DNA from: Nitrospinota bacterium
Lineage (GTDB): Bacteria > JADFOP01
Assembly (NCBI GenBank): GCA_022562795.1
Contig: JADFOP010000013.1
Location: 1-47,637 of the forward strand
DNA: 47,637 nucleotides
Direction of reading: 5' to 3'
Positions 7,264-16,469 of this stretch are shown here, piece after piece. The position numbers and the translations under genes are program-made. Below the pieces are notes generated by a model, which worked only from the letters and a program-made list of their open reading frames with translations, made no database searches and was not told the DNA's origin. Each line of letters opens with the position of its first letter. The first letter of the stretch is position 1.

Positions 7264-7758
7264 CTATCCTCCTTCGACCCGCTCCCTCCGAACGAAGCTC
7301 TCAAGCAGAATGAGGGCGACACCGATAGTGATGGCACTGTCGGCCACGTTGAAGGCGGGCCAGTGGTAGGGGCCCCGGTAGAGGTCGATGAAGTCGATGA
7401 CCTCACCGAGGCGGAGCCTGTCGATGAGGTTGCCGACGGCCCCGCCCAGGACTAAGGCGACTCCCCAGCGGGTCCAGGCGTGGCCGGGAGGCGCGGTCAT
7501 GTAGAGGTAGCCGAGGGCCACGACGGCCAGGGCTGTGGCCCCAATGAAGATGGGTTGAGTATAGGCCGGATCGAGCCCGCTCAATAGGCCGAAGGCGGCC
7601 CCCGTGTTTCGGATGTAGGTGAGGTTCGCCAGGCCGGGTACGATGACGATGACCTCGAACAGGTCGAGACGAGACGCCACGGCGGCCTTAACGAGCTGAT
7701 CGAGCCCCGCGATCAGGGCGGCGATGAGCAGCGGGCGGATTAGGGGGGCGCGGGGCAT
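7264..7758 (-). CDS. lspA: Lipoprotein signal peptidase II
   Basis: An aspartic protease of the inner membrane that cleaves the signal peptide from diacylglyceryl-prolipoproteins. Four hydrophobic helices are visible, and the two catalytic regions are present: GNLIDR and FNVADSAI. From ATG 7758 it has 164 residues, the usual family length; GTG 7773 or 7764 and TTG 7770 are also possible starts and would overlap the ileS stop. No clear ribosome site is seen, so translation is probably coupled to ileS. Together with lnt elsewhere in the window it shows the organism makes mature outer-membrane lipoproteins. Confidence 0.92.
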   Translation of the reverse strand: MPRAPLIRPLLIAALIAGLDQLVKAAVASRLDLFEVIVIVPGLANLTYIRNTGAAFGLLSGLDPAYTQPIFIGATALAVVALGYLYMTAPPGHAWTRWGVALVLGGAVGNLIDRLRLGEVIDFIDLYRGPYHWPAFNVADSAITIGVALILLESFVRRERVEGG

Positions 7759-7774
7759 CGCCACAGACAACACA

Positions 7775-10570
7775 TCATTCGGCACGTAGGCGGTCCACAC
7801 AGCGGCCGCAGAGGGTAGGATGGTCCGTTGAGGAGCCCACATCCTCTTTGAATACCCAGCAGCGCTCGCACTTCTTGCCGGGCGCCCGCTCCCAGGCCAC
7901 GGCGAGCCCGGCTATCTCGTCGCTTCGCATCGCAGCATCCGGGACGGAATCGGGAGCGGCCAGATCGACGGCCGAGACGATAAAGATCTCCGGCAACTGG
8001 TCCCGGTGCGCCTCCAAGAGTTTCTTAAGAGTGCCGTCGGCTCCAATGATAACCTTCGCTTCTAGGGAGCTTCCAATGGCTTTGTCGCTCCGTGCCCCTT
8101 CCAGGCACTTGGTGACCTCGCTGCGGACGGCGAGCAGTGTATCCCACGTGGCTGCCAACGTCTCGTCCTGGTAGGCTGGCTCGACCTCCGGCAAGGCAGC
8201 CAGGTGGACGCTTTCGGCCGTCTGGAGAGCCGGGGCCATATGCTCCCAGACCTCCTCGGCCGTGTAGGCGAGCACAGGGGCCATGAGACGGACCATCGTC
8301 GAGAGGACCTCGCTCAAGACCGTCTGGGCCGCGCGCCGGGCCGGCGAAGCCGCCTCGTCGCAGTAGAGCCGGTCCTTCAAAACGTCGAGGTAGAAGGAGG
8401 AGAGGTCTAGCACACACCAATTGTGAAATGCATGGTAAAAGAGGTGGTACTCGTTACGGGCGTAAGCCCTGCCGACGCGCTCCACGAGGAGCTGAAGCCG
8501 GTGGAGGACGTAGCGCTCCATGGCGGGCAGCTCTGTGTACGGAACCTCATCGCGGGCCGCCTCGAAGTCATAGAGGTTCGCCAAGAGGAACCGGCACGTA
8601 TTGCGGATGCGGCGATATGCCTCGGTCAATCGAGTGAGAATCTCCTCGGAGATGCGCACGTCGTCGCGGTAGTTCTCCGAGGCCACCCAGAGGCGGAGAA
8701 TCTCTGCCCCGTAGCGCTCGATGATCTCCTGGGGGGCGATGACGTTTCCCGCGCTCTTCGACATCTTTTTGCCCTCGCCGTCGACCACGTAGCCGTGGGT
8801 GAGGACCGACCGATAGGGGGCCCCGCCGCGCGTGCCCACGGCTGCGAGCAGGGAGCTGTGGAACCACCCCCGGTGCTGGTCGCTTCCCTCCAGGTACATA
8901 TCGGCCGGCCAGTCCAGGCGCCGCTCGCCGGTGAGGACCGCCGCGTGGCTCACCCCCGACTCGAACCATACATCGAGGATGTCCTCCTCCTTGCGAAAGT
9001 CCGCAGCTCCGCAGGCCGGGCAGGCGAGCCCCGAAGGGACGAGATCGGCCACGGGGCGCTCAAACCAGGCGTCGGCCCCCTCTTCGGCCACGAGGGCTGC
9101 TGCGTGCTCAGCCAGCTCCTTCGACAGGACCGTCTCGTCGCAGGCCTCGCAGTATAGCGCCGTGATAGGCACCCCCCAGGCTCGCTGACGGGAGATACAC
9201 CAGTCCGGTCGCCGCTCGACCATCTGGTATATGCGCTCCTCGCCCCAGGCGGGAATCCACGTCACTTGGCGGATCTCCTCCAGGGCCTTACGGCGAAGCT
9301 CCTCATGGTCCATGGAGATAAACCACTGGGCAGTAGCGCGAAAGATGATGGGCTCCTTGCACCGCCAGCAATGGGGGTAGGAGTGGGTGACTTCATCGGC
9401 CGCGATGAGGTGGCCGTCGGCCCTGAGGCGCTCAATGATGCCGTGGTTGGCCTCCCAGACATTGAGTCCCCCGAAGAGCTCCATCTCCGGGACGAAGCGG
9501 CCGTGGTCGTCCACCGGGTTGTAGACCTCGAGGCCGTAGCGTAGCCCGACCTCGTAGTCATCATGACCATGGCCCGGGGCTGTGTGGACGCACCCGGTCC
9601 CCTGCTCCAGGGTCACGTGTTCGCCGAGCAGGATCGGGCTTGGCCGCTGGTAGAAGGGATGGCGGCAGACGAGGCCTTCCAGGGCCGAACCCTTGACCGT
9701 GCCAAGTTCAGCCGGGGTAGCGCCTGCCACCCGTTTGAGGACCTCCGCCTTCAGCCCCTCGGCCATGACCCACACTTCTTCGTCGATCTCCACGGCCGTG
9801 TACTCCAGGTCGGGGTGGACGCAGATGGCCAGGTTGGCAGGGAGGGTCCAGGGCGTCGTCGTCCAGATGAGAACGAAGGCAGCTCTATCGGCCGCATCGG
9901 GAAACCACCGGCCGAGGTCGCCCTCGACGGGGAACTTGACGTAAATTGAGGGGGAAGTACGGTCGTCGTACTCCACCTCGGCCTCGGCCAGCGCCGTCAC
10001 ACAGCTAGTGCACCAGTGAACCGGCTTCAGCCCGCGGTAGACGCTCCCCCGTTCGACGAAGCGGCCGAACTCCCGAATGATAGTGGCCTCGTAGCCTGCA
10101 TCCATCGTTAGGTAGGGGGCGTCCCAATCGGCGAAGACCCCCAGGCGCTTGAACTCCTCACGCTGGATGGCGACGAACTTCTCGGCGAAGGCCCGGCACC
10201 GCTTGCGGACCTCGGTTTTGGAAAGCTCTTCGAGCCGTGGTCCTAGCTCCTGTTTTACCTGGTGCTCGATTGGCAGCCCGTGGCAGTCCCAACCGGGGAC
10301 GTAGACGGCGTCGAAGCCCTCCATCTGCTTAATCTTGACTATGATGTCCTTGAGAATCTTGTTGAGGGCGTGCCCGATGTGGATGTGCCCGTTGGCGTAC
10401 GGCGGCCCGTCGTGGAGGATGTAGGTGGGCCGATCGGCGGACGCCTCCCTGAGAACCCGGTAGATGTCCATGGCCTCCCAGCGGGCGAGAATCTCGTTTT
10501 CCCGCACGGGGAGGTTCGCCCGCATGGGAAAGGCGGTCTTGGGAAGGTTCAGGGTCTCTTTGTAGTCCAT
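7775..10570 (-). CDS. ileS: Isoleucine-tRNA ligase
   Basis: 931 residues, normal for bacterial IleRS. Class I signatures: [12 protein letters not shown] near residues 57-67 and KKMSKS near 600. The CP1 editing region lies between them, and a C-terminal zinc finger of four Cys (CERC and CGRC) follows near residues 905-925. It charges tRNA-Ile with isoleucine and hydrolyses Val-tRNA-Ile. It lies 37 nt downstream of trpS and overlaps the possible upstream starts of lspA. No T-box leader is present; the operon leader before the first gene is only about 35 nt. Confidence 0.97.
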   Translation of the reverse strand: MDYKETLNLPKTAFPMRANLPVRENEILARWEAMDIYRVLREASADRPTYILHDGPPYANGHIHIGHALNKILKDIIVKIKQMEGFDAVYVPGWDCHGLPIEHQVKQELGPRLEELSKTEVRKRCRAFAEKFVAIQREEFKRLGVFADWDAPYLTMDAGYEATIIREFGRFVERGSVYRGLKPVHWCTSCVTALAEAEVEYDDRTSPSIYVKFPVEGDLGRWFPDAADRAAFVLIWTTTPWTLPANLAICVHPDLEYTAVEIDEEVWVMAEGLKAEVLKRVAGATPAELGTVKGSALEGLVCRHPFYQRPSPILLGEHVTLEQGTGCVHTAPGHGHDDYEVGLRYGLEVYNPVDDHGRFVPEMELFGGLNVWEANHGIIERLRADGHLIAADEVTHSYPHCWRCKEPIIFRATAQWFISMDHEELRRKALEEIRQVTWIPAWGEERIYQMVERRPDWCISRQRAWGVPITALYCEACDETVLSKELAEHAAALVAEEGADAWFERPVADLVPSGLACPACGAADFRKEEDILDVWFESGVSHAAVLTGERRLDWPADMYLEGSDQHRGWFHSSLLAAVGTRGGAPYRSVLTHGYVVDGEGKKMSKSAGNVIAPQEIIERYGAEILRLWVASENYRDDVRISEEILTRLTEAYRRIRNTCRFLLANLYDFEAARDEVPYTELPAMERYVLHRLQLLVERVGRAYARNEYHLFYHAFHNWCVLDLSSFYLDVLKDRLYCDEAASPARRAAQTVLSEVLSTMVRLMAPVLAYTAEEVWEHMAPALQTAESVHLAALPEVEPAYQDETLAATWDTLLAVRSEVTKCLEGARSDKAIGSSLEAKVIIGADGTLKKLLEAHRDQLPEIFIVSAVDLAAPDSVPDAAMRSDEIAGLAVAWERAPGKKCERCWVFKEDVGSSTDHPTLCGRCVDRLRAE

Positions 10571-10607
10571 ATGGCGGCGGTGATCCTAGGGGCCGGGAGA
10601 AGCCGAG

Positions 10608-11594
10608 CTAAATGCTCATCGCCTCGCGGACCTCTTCCATGGTGGCCTGTGCGACGAGGCGGGCCCGCTTGCTCCCCTCTTCGAAGATCTCGAGGGCGGC
10701 CTTGGGCTTCGAGGCCAGCTCGGCCCTCTTCTCAAAAAAGGGCTCCATAGTCTCCTCGAGGTGGGGCAGGAGAACCCCCTTGCAATCGAGGCACCCGATG
10801 GCCGCCGTCCGGCAGCCCTCGGCGCAGGCCTCCCGCTCGGCCTCGGGGGTGAGGACCTTGTGGATATCGAAGACGGGGCAGACATCGGGATTGCCCGGGT
10901 CTGTCCGCCGCACCCGGGCCGGGTCGGTCACCATGGTCCGGATCTTCTGGCGCACCGTCTCCCGGTCGTCGGACAGGTAGATGCAGTTGTCGTAGCTCTT
11001 GCTCATCTTCCGCCCGTCTGTGCCGGGGACCTTCGGGGCTTCCGACAGTAGCGCTTCGGGCTCAATGAAGACTTCCCGGCCGAAGAGGTGGTTAAAGCGG
11101 CGCACAATCTCCCTGGCCAGCTCCAGGTGGGGTAGCTGGTCGATGCCCACGGGCACATGGTGGGCCTTGTAGATGACGATGTCGGCCGTCTGGAGCACCG
11201 GATAGCCTAGAAATCCGTAGGTGGAAAGATCACGGTCGGCGAGCTCTTGCTGCTTTTCCTTATAGGTCGGATTCCGCTCGAGCCACGGCACCGGGGTGAT
11301 CATCGACAGCAGGAGATGGAGCTCGGCGTGCTCTGGCACCCGGGACTGAATGAAGAGGGTCGATTTCTCCGGGTCGATGCCGGCGCACAGCCAGTCTATT
11401 GCTATCTCCTCGATGTTGGGGCGAATCTCGTGGGTGTCCTGGTAGCTGGCCGAAAGCGCGTGCCAGTCTGCGATGAAGTAATAGCAGTCGAATTTCTCTT
11501 GTAGGCGGGTCCAGTTGTCCAGCGCCCCGAGGAGGTTGCCCAGGTGGAGCCGTCCGGAGGCCTGCATCCCGCTAAGGACTCGTTTCTTGCTCAT
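10608..11594 (-). CDS. trpS: Tryptophan-tRNA ligase
   Basis: 328 residues, typical of bacterial TrpRS. HLGN (class I HIGH variant) follows SGMQASGR near residue 17, and KMSKS is in GRKMSKSYDN near residue 195. The hallmark tryptophan and adenylate binding regions lie between. It attaches tryptophan to tRNA-Trp in the cytoplasm. It is second gene of the operon, 23 nt after the S2P protease gene. A cysteine-containing insertion near residue 265 (CAEGC and CLDC) could bind a metal; this is an observation only. Confidence 0.96.
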   Translation of the reverse strand: MSKKRVLSGMQASGRLHLGNLLGALDNWTRLQEKFDCYYFIADWHALSASYQDTHEIRPNIEEIAIDWLCAGIDPEKSTLFIQSRVPEHAELHLLLSMITPVPWLERNPTYKEKQQELADRDLSTYGFLGYPVLQTADIVIYKAHHVPVGIDQLPHLELAREIVRRFNHLFGREVFIEPEALLSEAPKVPGTDGRKMSKSYDNCIYLSDDRETVRQKIRTMVTDPARVRRTDPGNPDVCPVFDIHKVLTPEAEREACAEGCRTAAIGCLDCKGVLLPHLEETMEPFFEKRAELASKPKAALEIFEEGSKRARLVAQATMEEVREAMSI

Positions 11595-11617
11595 AGAGAC
11601 CGCCGCTTCGGCCCTGG

Positions 11618-12271
11618 TCAGACCGCCATCATCCGGGTGACCAGGAAGACCACGGGAAAGAGAATCTTATCGATAAAGCCGGTAAAGATAAGCGCCAGGA
11701 GAATCATGAAGCCGTAGGGTTTGAGCCGGCTGAAGTGGGCCGCTTGGCGCAGCGGCAACAGCCCTTCGAGCACGTGGCTGCCGTCGAGGGGATAGACGGG
11801 CAAGAGGTTGAATATGGCCAGCAGGACGTTGATGTAGACGCTCATCCGGAGCATGAGGGCGACCGGCACCACGATGCTCCCCCGGGCGGCCAGCGTGGAG
11901 GGGCCTACCGCTCCGCTCAGAACGTGGAGCCCTACGGCACTCAAGGCCGCCAGCACCAGGTTGGCCACAGGGCCCGCAAGAGCCACCCAGAGCCAGTCTC
12001 GCCGGGGGTTGTGGAACTTCCGGCTGGTCACGGGGACGGGCCTCGCCCACCCAAACCCGATCGACATAGTCGCCATGGTGAGGAAGAAGACCAGCGTGCC
12101 CATAGGGTCTAAGTGTTTGAGCGGATTGAGGGTAATCCGGCCCAGCATACGGGCGGTATCATCGCCCAGCCTCTCGGCCATCCAGCCGTGGGCCGCCTCG
12201 TGGCACGAGATGGCCATCAGGAAGGGCGGTCCTTGGATGATGATGTTCTGGATGACCGTGTCCCAGTTCAT
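11618..12271 (-). CDS. Site-2 protease (M50) family membrane metalloprotease
   Basis: 217 residues, mostly hydrophobic. HEAAH (residues about 24-28) supplies two zinc ligands and the catalytic Glu, and NLLPVYPLDGSH near residue 155 supplies the NxxPxxxLDG motif with the third ligand Asp. This is the compact M50 form without a PDZ domain, as in YwhC-type proteins. It cleaves substrates within the membrane; the substrate is unknown. It is the first gene of the trpS-ileS-lspA operon, directly after a perfect sigma70 promoter. Confidence 0.88.
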   Translation of the reverse strand: MNWDTVIQNIIIQGPPFLMAISCHEAAHGWMAERLGDDTARMLGRITLNPLKHLDPMGTLVFFLTMATMSIGFGWARPVPVTSRKFHNPRRDWLWVALAGPVANLVLAALSAVGLHVLSGAVGPSTLAARGSIVVPVALMLRMSVYINVLLAIFNLLPVYPLDGSHVLEGLLPLRQAAHFSRLKPYGFMILLALIFTGFIDKILFPVVFLVTRMMAV

Positions 12272-12312
12272 CGAATTAATCCCTCACCCGCGTGCCAAAC
12301 CATAAATGCTGA

Positions 12313-12341
12313 ATTATAAAAAGGCTCCAGGACCTTGTCAA
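12313..12341 (-). promoter_or_regulatory. Consensus sigma70 promoter of the S2P-trpS-ileS-lspA-rluD operon
   Basis: TTGACA (12341-12336), 17 bp, TATAAT (12318-12313) on the minus strand: both boxes match the consensus completely. The -35 box overlaps the last codons of the CCA gene. The predicted start is near 12306, about 35 nt before the first ATG. Confidence 0.85.
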
Positions 12342-13648
12342 CGCGGCGGGGGCCCGTAGGTCTCCCGGACGAAGGCAATTTCCTCGTCCTTGGTCTTAAG
12401 CTCCCCGTCGATTCGGCGGTCCCGGACAGTCTCGAGAATCTCCTTGAAGCGGGGGCCCGGCTCAAACCCTATGGCGATGAGGTCCTCTCCACCAATTGCC
12501 GGCTCCACCGTTCGGGTCTTCGTGAGATAGTGGGAGAGCCGGCGGCGTGCTTCTTCTTTATCCGTTCGAGCGATGAGCACCATTAGGGCTTCGGGCGCCA
12601 CATCCTCCAGGGCGCGGTAGACCTCGCTCGGCCTCGGCGGCGGCTCGCGTTCCACGACGTCGGCCACACGGGTGCGCTGGTCCCAAAATCGCTCCAGCGC
12701 CTCCTGGAGCCGCTCCGGCAGTGCCAGCCGATGGCCGACCGCGCTGGCCTCCTCGGCCGGCAGGGGGTCCAACAGGGCCAGGAGGTAGATGAACCATCGC
12801 TCCAGGGGTAAGTCGAGGTCGTTAAGCCCGTCCAACGCCATCACCTCCTCGAGGCTTTGGAGGATAGGGCGCTCCTCGCTGGGTCCGGCAAAGGAGGGAT
12901 GGATGAAGCGTAGCACGTCGAGCTCGGCCATCCGCCGGACCATTTTCAGAGGCTGCTTTTCTTCCAACATGTAGCGAAGCTCGGTTGCGAGCCTGGCCGG
13001 AGCAAGCCGGCCTACGAAGTCCCCGACCACGGCCTCATTGAGGAGAGCAAGGGTCTGGCGGCCGATGGAGAAACCGAGGCGCTGCTCAAACCGGATGGCC
13101 CTGAAGACCCTCGCAGGGTCCTCGACAAAGCTCGCCTCATGGAGCACACTGATGGTCCGCTCCTCGATATCTCGCCGGCCCTCGAAACAATCCACCAGGT
13201 GGAAGGCGTCCGGTTCGTTGAGCTTGATTGCCAGGGTGTTTATGGTGAAGTCCCGCCTAAATAGGTCGTCCTTCACCGACGACGCCTCAACCACCGGCGG
13301 TGCGGCAGGATATTCGTAGAATTCCACCCTGGCCGTGGCGACGTCCAGCCGGAAGCCATCGGGCAGGAGCAGGACGGCCGTCCCGAATTGCTCGTGAGGC
13401 TGGAGCCGGGCTCCCAGCAGGGCCGCCATGCTACCGGCGACCTTCAGGCCGTCGCCCTCGACTACGATGTCCACATCGTCGTTCTCAATGCCAATGAAGA
13501 GGTCGCGCACGAGGCCCCCAACGGCGTAGGCGGCCATCCCCTCGGCCTCGGCGGCGCTGCCCGCCGCCTCAAGAAGGCGAAGAATATCGGGCGCCACCCT
13601 CTCCACCACCAGGCTCTTCACGCTCTTTTTGGAGGTCATTACGTGCAT
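12338..13648 (-). CDS. cca: tRNA nucleotidyltransferase/poly(A) polymerase family protein (CCA-adding type)
   Basis: 436 residues. The N-terminal class II nucleotidyltransferase fold shows GGLVRD (residues about 44-49) and the metal-binding DVDIVV; RRDFTINTLA follows, then the RNA-binding helical domain (residues about 185-250). The C-terminal region is helical with no clear HD phosphohydrolase motif. It probably completes or repairs the CCA end of tRNAs; a poly(A) polymerase or A-adding-only enzyme is the alternative, not separable by eye. The ATG at 13648 has GGGAG 8-10 nt upstream. It has its own promoter with an overlapping palindrome. Confidence 0.88.
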   Translation of the reverse strand: MHVMTSKKSVKSLVVERVAPDILRLLEAAGSAAEAEGMAAYAVGGLVRDLFIGIENDDVDIVVEGDGLKVAGSMAALLGARLQPHEQFGTAVLLLPDGFRLDVATARVEFYEYPAAPPVVEASSVKDDLFRRDFTINTLAIKLNEPDAFHLVDCFEGRRDIEERTISVLHEASFVEDPARVFRAIRFEQRLGFSIGRQTLALLNEAVVGDFVGRLAPARLATELRYMLEEKQPLKMVRRMAELDVLRFIHPSFAGPSEERPILQSLEEVMALDGLNDLDLPLERWFIYLLALLDPLPAEEASAVGHRLALPERLQEALERFWDQRTRVADVVEREPPPRPSEVYRALEDVAPEALMVLIARTDKEEARRRLSHYLTKTRTVEPAIGGEDLIAIGFEPGPRFKEILETVRDRRIDGELKTKDEEIAFVRETYGPPPR

Positions 13649-13708
13649 CGGCCTCTCCCGTCCTTAAACGGTCTGGCCGACCCGTGGGTCTAAGGGGTCG
13701 TAAACCGT

Positions 13709-13729
13709 ATCCTACGGGCATTGTAGGAT
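13709..13729. promoter_or_regulatory. Palindromic operator-like site over the CCA gene promoter
   Basis: ATCCTAC (13709-13715), 7-nt spacer, GTAGGAT (13723-13729): a perfect 7-bp inverted repeat covering the -10 box (13725-13720) and the likely start point (about 13713). A repressor bound here would block the promoter. Confidence 0.45.
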
Positions 13730-13748
13730 ATTTACCATAGAGGGTCAA
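13720..13748 (-). promoter_or_regulatory. Sigma70 promoter of the CCA gene
   Basis: TTGACC (13748-13743), 17 bp, TACAAT (13725-13720), each one mismatch from consensus. The leader to the ATG at 13648 would be about 65 nt. The remaining 13749-13898 shows only a short hairpin, CAGGT/ACCTG near 13840, and no gene. Confidence 0.65.
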
Positions 13749-13898
13749 AGCATGGGCAAGGCCAACGCCATCGCAATCGGGCCTCCTTGATCATGCTTCA
13801 GAAAACCTCAACCGGCCAAAAAAAACATAGCCTGCAGGTGTGATACCTGATAGAATATTGCAGAAGTGTCTCTTCTCTAAAAGGGTTAGGGGGGAGTT

Positions 13899-14114
13899 TT
13901 GGAAGAGACGCGCAGAAAGATTGCAGAGCTTGAAGTGACCATCGCCCGACATAGAGAAGAGCGTCTAAAAGCTGAGAGCATCGGCTGCTTCTCCGATAAA
14001 GAACTTGCGGAAAAAAACGAGCGCCTCCAGAAGCTGGACCACCAAATCACGAGTCTTAACGTCGAGAAAGAAAAGCTGAAAAATAAGATACGCATCAAAC
14101 CCTTACGGGGATGA
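13899..14114 (+). CDS. Small coiled-coil protein
   Basis: 71 residues from a TTG at 13899, chosen because a strong purine ribosome site (AGGGGGGAG, 13888-13896) sits just before it. The protein is almost entirely charged heptad-like helix (EETRRKIAELEVTIARHREE at the start, NEKEK-like patterns later) with a single Cys in the middle. No signal peptide. It lies 7 nt before the von Willebrand A gene and is probably cotranscribed with it. Its function is unknown. Confidence 0.6.
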   Translation: MEETRRKIAELEVTIARHREERLKAESIGCFSDKELAEKNERLQKLDHQITSLNVEKEKLKNKIRIKPLRG

Positions 14115-14121
14115 AGAGTCC

Positions 14122-15687
14122 TTGCAAGCCTCCGTTCATGGGGATGGAAAATCGGTGCACCGCTACCTTGCAGTAGCCCTCACAGTTGTTCTCCTGCTCG
14201 CCGGGGGGCTATCGCCTATCGCCGCTCCCACCGCCCGGGCCGCTACCACCGTCAGGGTGAGTATTAATGACCCTAGAGACGGGGAGACCATTTCCGAGCC
14301 CCGGGATGTGATCTTCGTCGGGGGCCACGCCTATGCGCGAGGTGAGGAAGCCCCCGCATTTGACATAGCGATACTCATCGACACCTCTGGGAGCACCAGC
14401 AAATCGTCGGGCGTAGACGTCAACGGAAACGGTATCGTCGGGCTCACTTCCCGCCCCACGGCGGTCATTAGCGTCTTCGGCGTAAGAATAGAGGCCACCG
14501 CTGACCCCGGCGACAGCATCTTGGCTGCCGAGGTCCTGGCGGCAAGAAAGCTCATCTCCCAGCTAAACCCCCGCACCACCCGGGTCGCCCTCGTCTCATT
14601 CGCGGGGGACTACCTGCCCGGGACGGGTAAGGGCGGCAACCGGACCTACCTGGCCAACCCTGCCACCCCTGACGCCTACCTCGAGCAACCCCTTACGAAC
14701 AACTTTAGGCTGGCCCGGGTCGCCCTCGGCCAGGTTGAGCGAGGCGGACCGTATGGCGGCACCAACATCGCAGAGGGAATCCGGGTGGCCATTAAAGAGC
14801 TGACGGGCCTGTCAGGAAGCGGCTCCGTGCCCCGCAGAGACGCCCATAAGGTCATCCTCCTGCTCACCGACGGCTTTCCAACCTTCCCCGTGGGCAGCCA
14901 CAGAATGGACCCAGGGGATGTTAAGCTCGCAGTGGAAGCGGCCGAGGTGGCCGGCCGGTTCGGGATAAGGGCCCACACCTTTGCCTTGGGCAGGGAGGCG
15001 CTCAGCGAACCCTTCACGGTCAAAGAAGTTGCACGGGTGACGGGCGGACGGTTCACCCCGGTGCCCGACCCCGCCGACATCATTACAGTCCTTCCGGGCA
15101 TCAACCTCATCGACCTCTACCGTGTCGAGGTTGTCAATGTCACTACCGGACAGAGGGCCCTGCGGGTCAAATCGGGGCCAGACGGGAGCTTTCGAGCGTT
15201 GGTGCCGGTGCAAAACGGCCTCAATAAAATATCCGCGGTCGCCCGCGCCACCGATGGCGCACAGGACCAAGCGGAGGTTAACATCACCTTCATCAAGCTT
15301 CCATCCGAGGAACGCCGGAATTTGGAGCTTGCACGCCAATCTGAACTCGACCTGGACCTGGAGAAGGCCGAGACCGACCGCCTCCAGCTCGAGCTGGATA
15401 AGTTGAAGAAAGAGAATCTGGAGCGTGGAATCGAGCAAGCTAGGCGCGACGGACAGCATCTGAAGGCGGAGCTGGGCCGCTTGCGTGACCAGCTAGCGCG
15501 GGAGGCCGAGGAGCGGCGGCGCCAGGCTGAAGAGGCGAAGCTCACCAGCCAGCGAGAAGCGGCCCTCCAGGCGATCGAGGAGGCCGAGCGCCGGGAAATC
15601 CAAAAGTGGAACGACGAGGAACGGCGCCGGCGCGAACAGCTCGAGCTCGATCTCACTGTAAAGGACAAAGGTGGAACCTCGAAGTAG
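14122..15687 (+). CDS. Secreted von Willebrand factor A protein with C-terminal coiled coil
   Basis: 521 residues from TTG 14122; GTG 14155 would start just before the signal peptide (HRYLAVALTVVLLLAGG ... PTARA) and is equally likely. A short Ig-like lead (residues 43-80) precedes a vWA domain with a complete MIDAS: DTSGS at 87-91, GGTN near 213 and TDG near 252. A second beta domain (about 335-400) follows, then a long, very charged coiled coil (about 400-510, Glu/Arg/Lys-rich). Inference: a periplasmic metal-dependent adhesion or scaffold module. It is 9 nt upstream of a lytic transglycosylase, suggesting a role at the cell wall. Confidence 0.85.
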   Translation: MQASVHGDGKSVHRYLAVALTVVLLLAGGLSPIAAPTARAATTVRVSINDPRDGETISEPRDVIFVGGHAYARGEEAPAFDIAILIDTSGSTSKSSGVDVNGNGIVGLTSRPTAVISVFGVRIEATADPGDSILAAEVLAARKLISQLNPRTTRVALVSFAGDYLPGTGKGGNRTYLANPATPDAYLEQPLTNNFRLARVALGQVERGGPYGGTNIAEGIRVAIKELTGLSGSGSVPRRDAHKVILLLTDGFPTFPVGSHRMDPGDVKLAVEAAEVAGRFGIRAHTFALGREALSEPFTVKEVARVTGGRFTPVPDPADIITVLPGINLIDLYRVEVVNVTTGQRALRVKSGPDGSFRALVPVQNGLNKISAVARATDGAQDQAEVNITFIKLPSEERRNLELARQSELDLDLEKAETDRLQLELDKLKKENLERGIEQARRDGQHLKAELGRLRDQLAREAEERRRQAEEAKLTSQREAALQAIEEAERREIQKWNDEERRRREQLELDLTVKDKGGTSK

Positions 15688-15696
15688 TATTGAGCG

Positions 15697-16284
15697 ATGG
15701 AAGAGCGACCCGTCGGTGTGATTGCCCTCGCGGCCGTTTCCCTGGGTCTTTTCGCCACCTTCCTCGTCCCCTTCAACACGGACTTCAAGTACTCTCTCGT
15801 ATCCGGGTCTTCTAAGGGCTCCCCGGGGCTCATGGCCCAACCATCCCTGCTGACGTCGTGGCTCTATCCCCTGCTCGATACGGCCAAGATGCTCCATGAC
15901 GACCTCCAGATGCCGGTCGACCTGGCCCTTGAGACGGCCGCCAGCATCCACCGCCACACGCAAGCCACCCGCATCGCTCCCGAGCTGGTGGTGGCCCTCA
16001 TCCAGGTGGAAAGCGGCGGCGACCCAAGAGCGGTGAGCCCCAAGCAGGCCGTCGGGCTCATGCAGGTCCGCCATTCCGTGTGGGCCCAAACCCTTGGCGT
16101 CTCCTACAGGGAGCTCTTCGACATCGACACGAACATCCGGGCAGGCATCTACATCCTCAATTACTACCTGAAGCGCCACGAGACCATGACCGCCGCCCTG
16201 GCGGCTTACAGCGGCAATACCCGCTCCACGCGCTACCCCAAAAAGGTCTTGGCGACCTTCCGCGAGCTCGCCAGCGAGACTTAG
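15697..16284 (+). CDS. Lytic murein transglycosylase (SLT/GEWL fold)
   Basis: 195 residues. The N-terminus has one hydrophobic segment (residues about 5-22), so the protein is exported or membrane-anchored. The catalytic domain (about 80-190) shows VESGGDP with the catalytic Glu, AVGLMQV, and the late AYSGNT and Tyr-containing motifs of family 1 transglycosylases. It cleaves peptidoglycan between MurNAc and GlcNAc to form 1,6-anhydro ends. Its 9-nt distance from the vWA gene suggests the two proteins act together, for example opening the wall for a surface structure. Confidence 0.88.
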   Translation: MEERPVGVIALAAVSLGLFATFLVPFNTDFKYSLVSGSSKGSPGLMAQPSLLTSWLYPLLDTAKMLHDDLQMPVDLALETAASIHRHTQATRIAPELVVALIQVESGGDPRAVSPKQAVGLMQVRHSVWAQTLGVSYRELFDIDTNIRAGIYILNYYLKRHETMTAALAAYSGNTRSTRYPKKVLATFRELASET

Positions 16285-16434
16285 CCTCAAGCAGCGATGG
16301 GGTGAGTTGCCGCTCTCACGCAATCACCCGGTCTGGTTGAATTAGAATGTATTTTAGCTCGGTGGGGTCTAACGTACTGAAATAGCAGGCGGGAAAAATT
16401 ATTCGGAAAATCACGGAAAAAAAGAGAAAAAGGC

Positions 16435-16463
16435 TTGACAACCCAAGATGTAGTGGTTATTAT
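16435..16463 (+). promoter_or_regulatory. Strong sigma70 promoter pointing into the palindromic locus
   Basis: TTGACA (16435-16440), 17 bp, TATTAT (16458-16463). The predicted start is at about 16470, directly before the inverted repeat. The 150 nt before it (16285-16434) are AT-rich without a gene. Confidence 0.75.
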
Positions 16464-16469
16464 ATATAG

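Noticed and set aside
12271-12313. T-box or other amino-acid-sensing leader before trpS-ileS
   Set aside because: The leader is only about 35 nt and there is no tRNA-binding fold.
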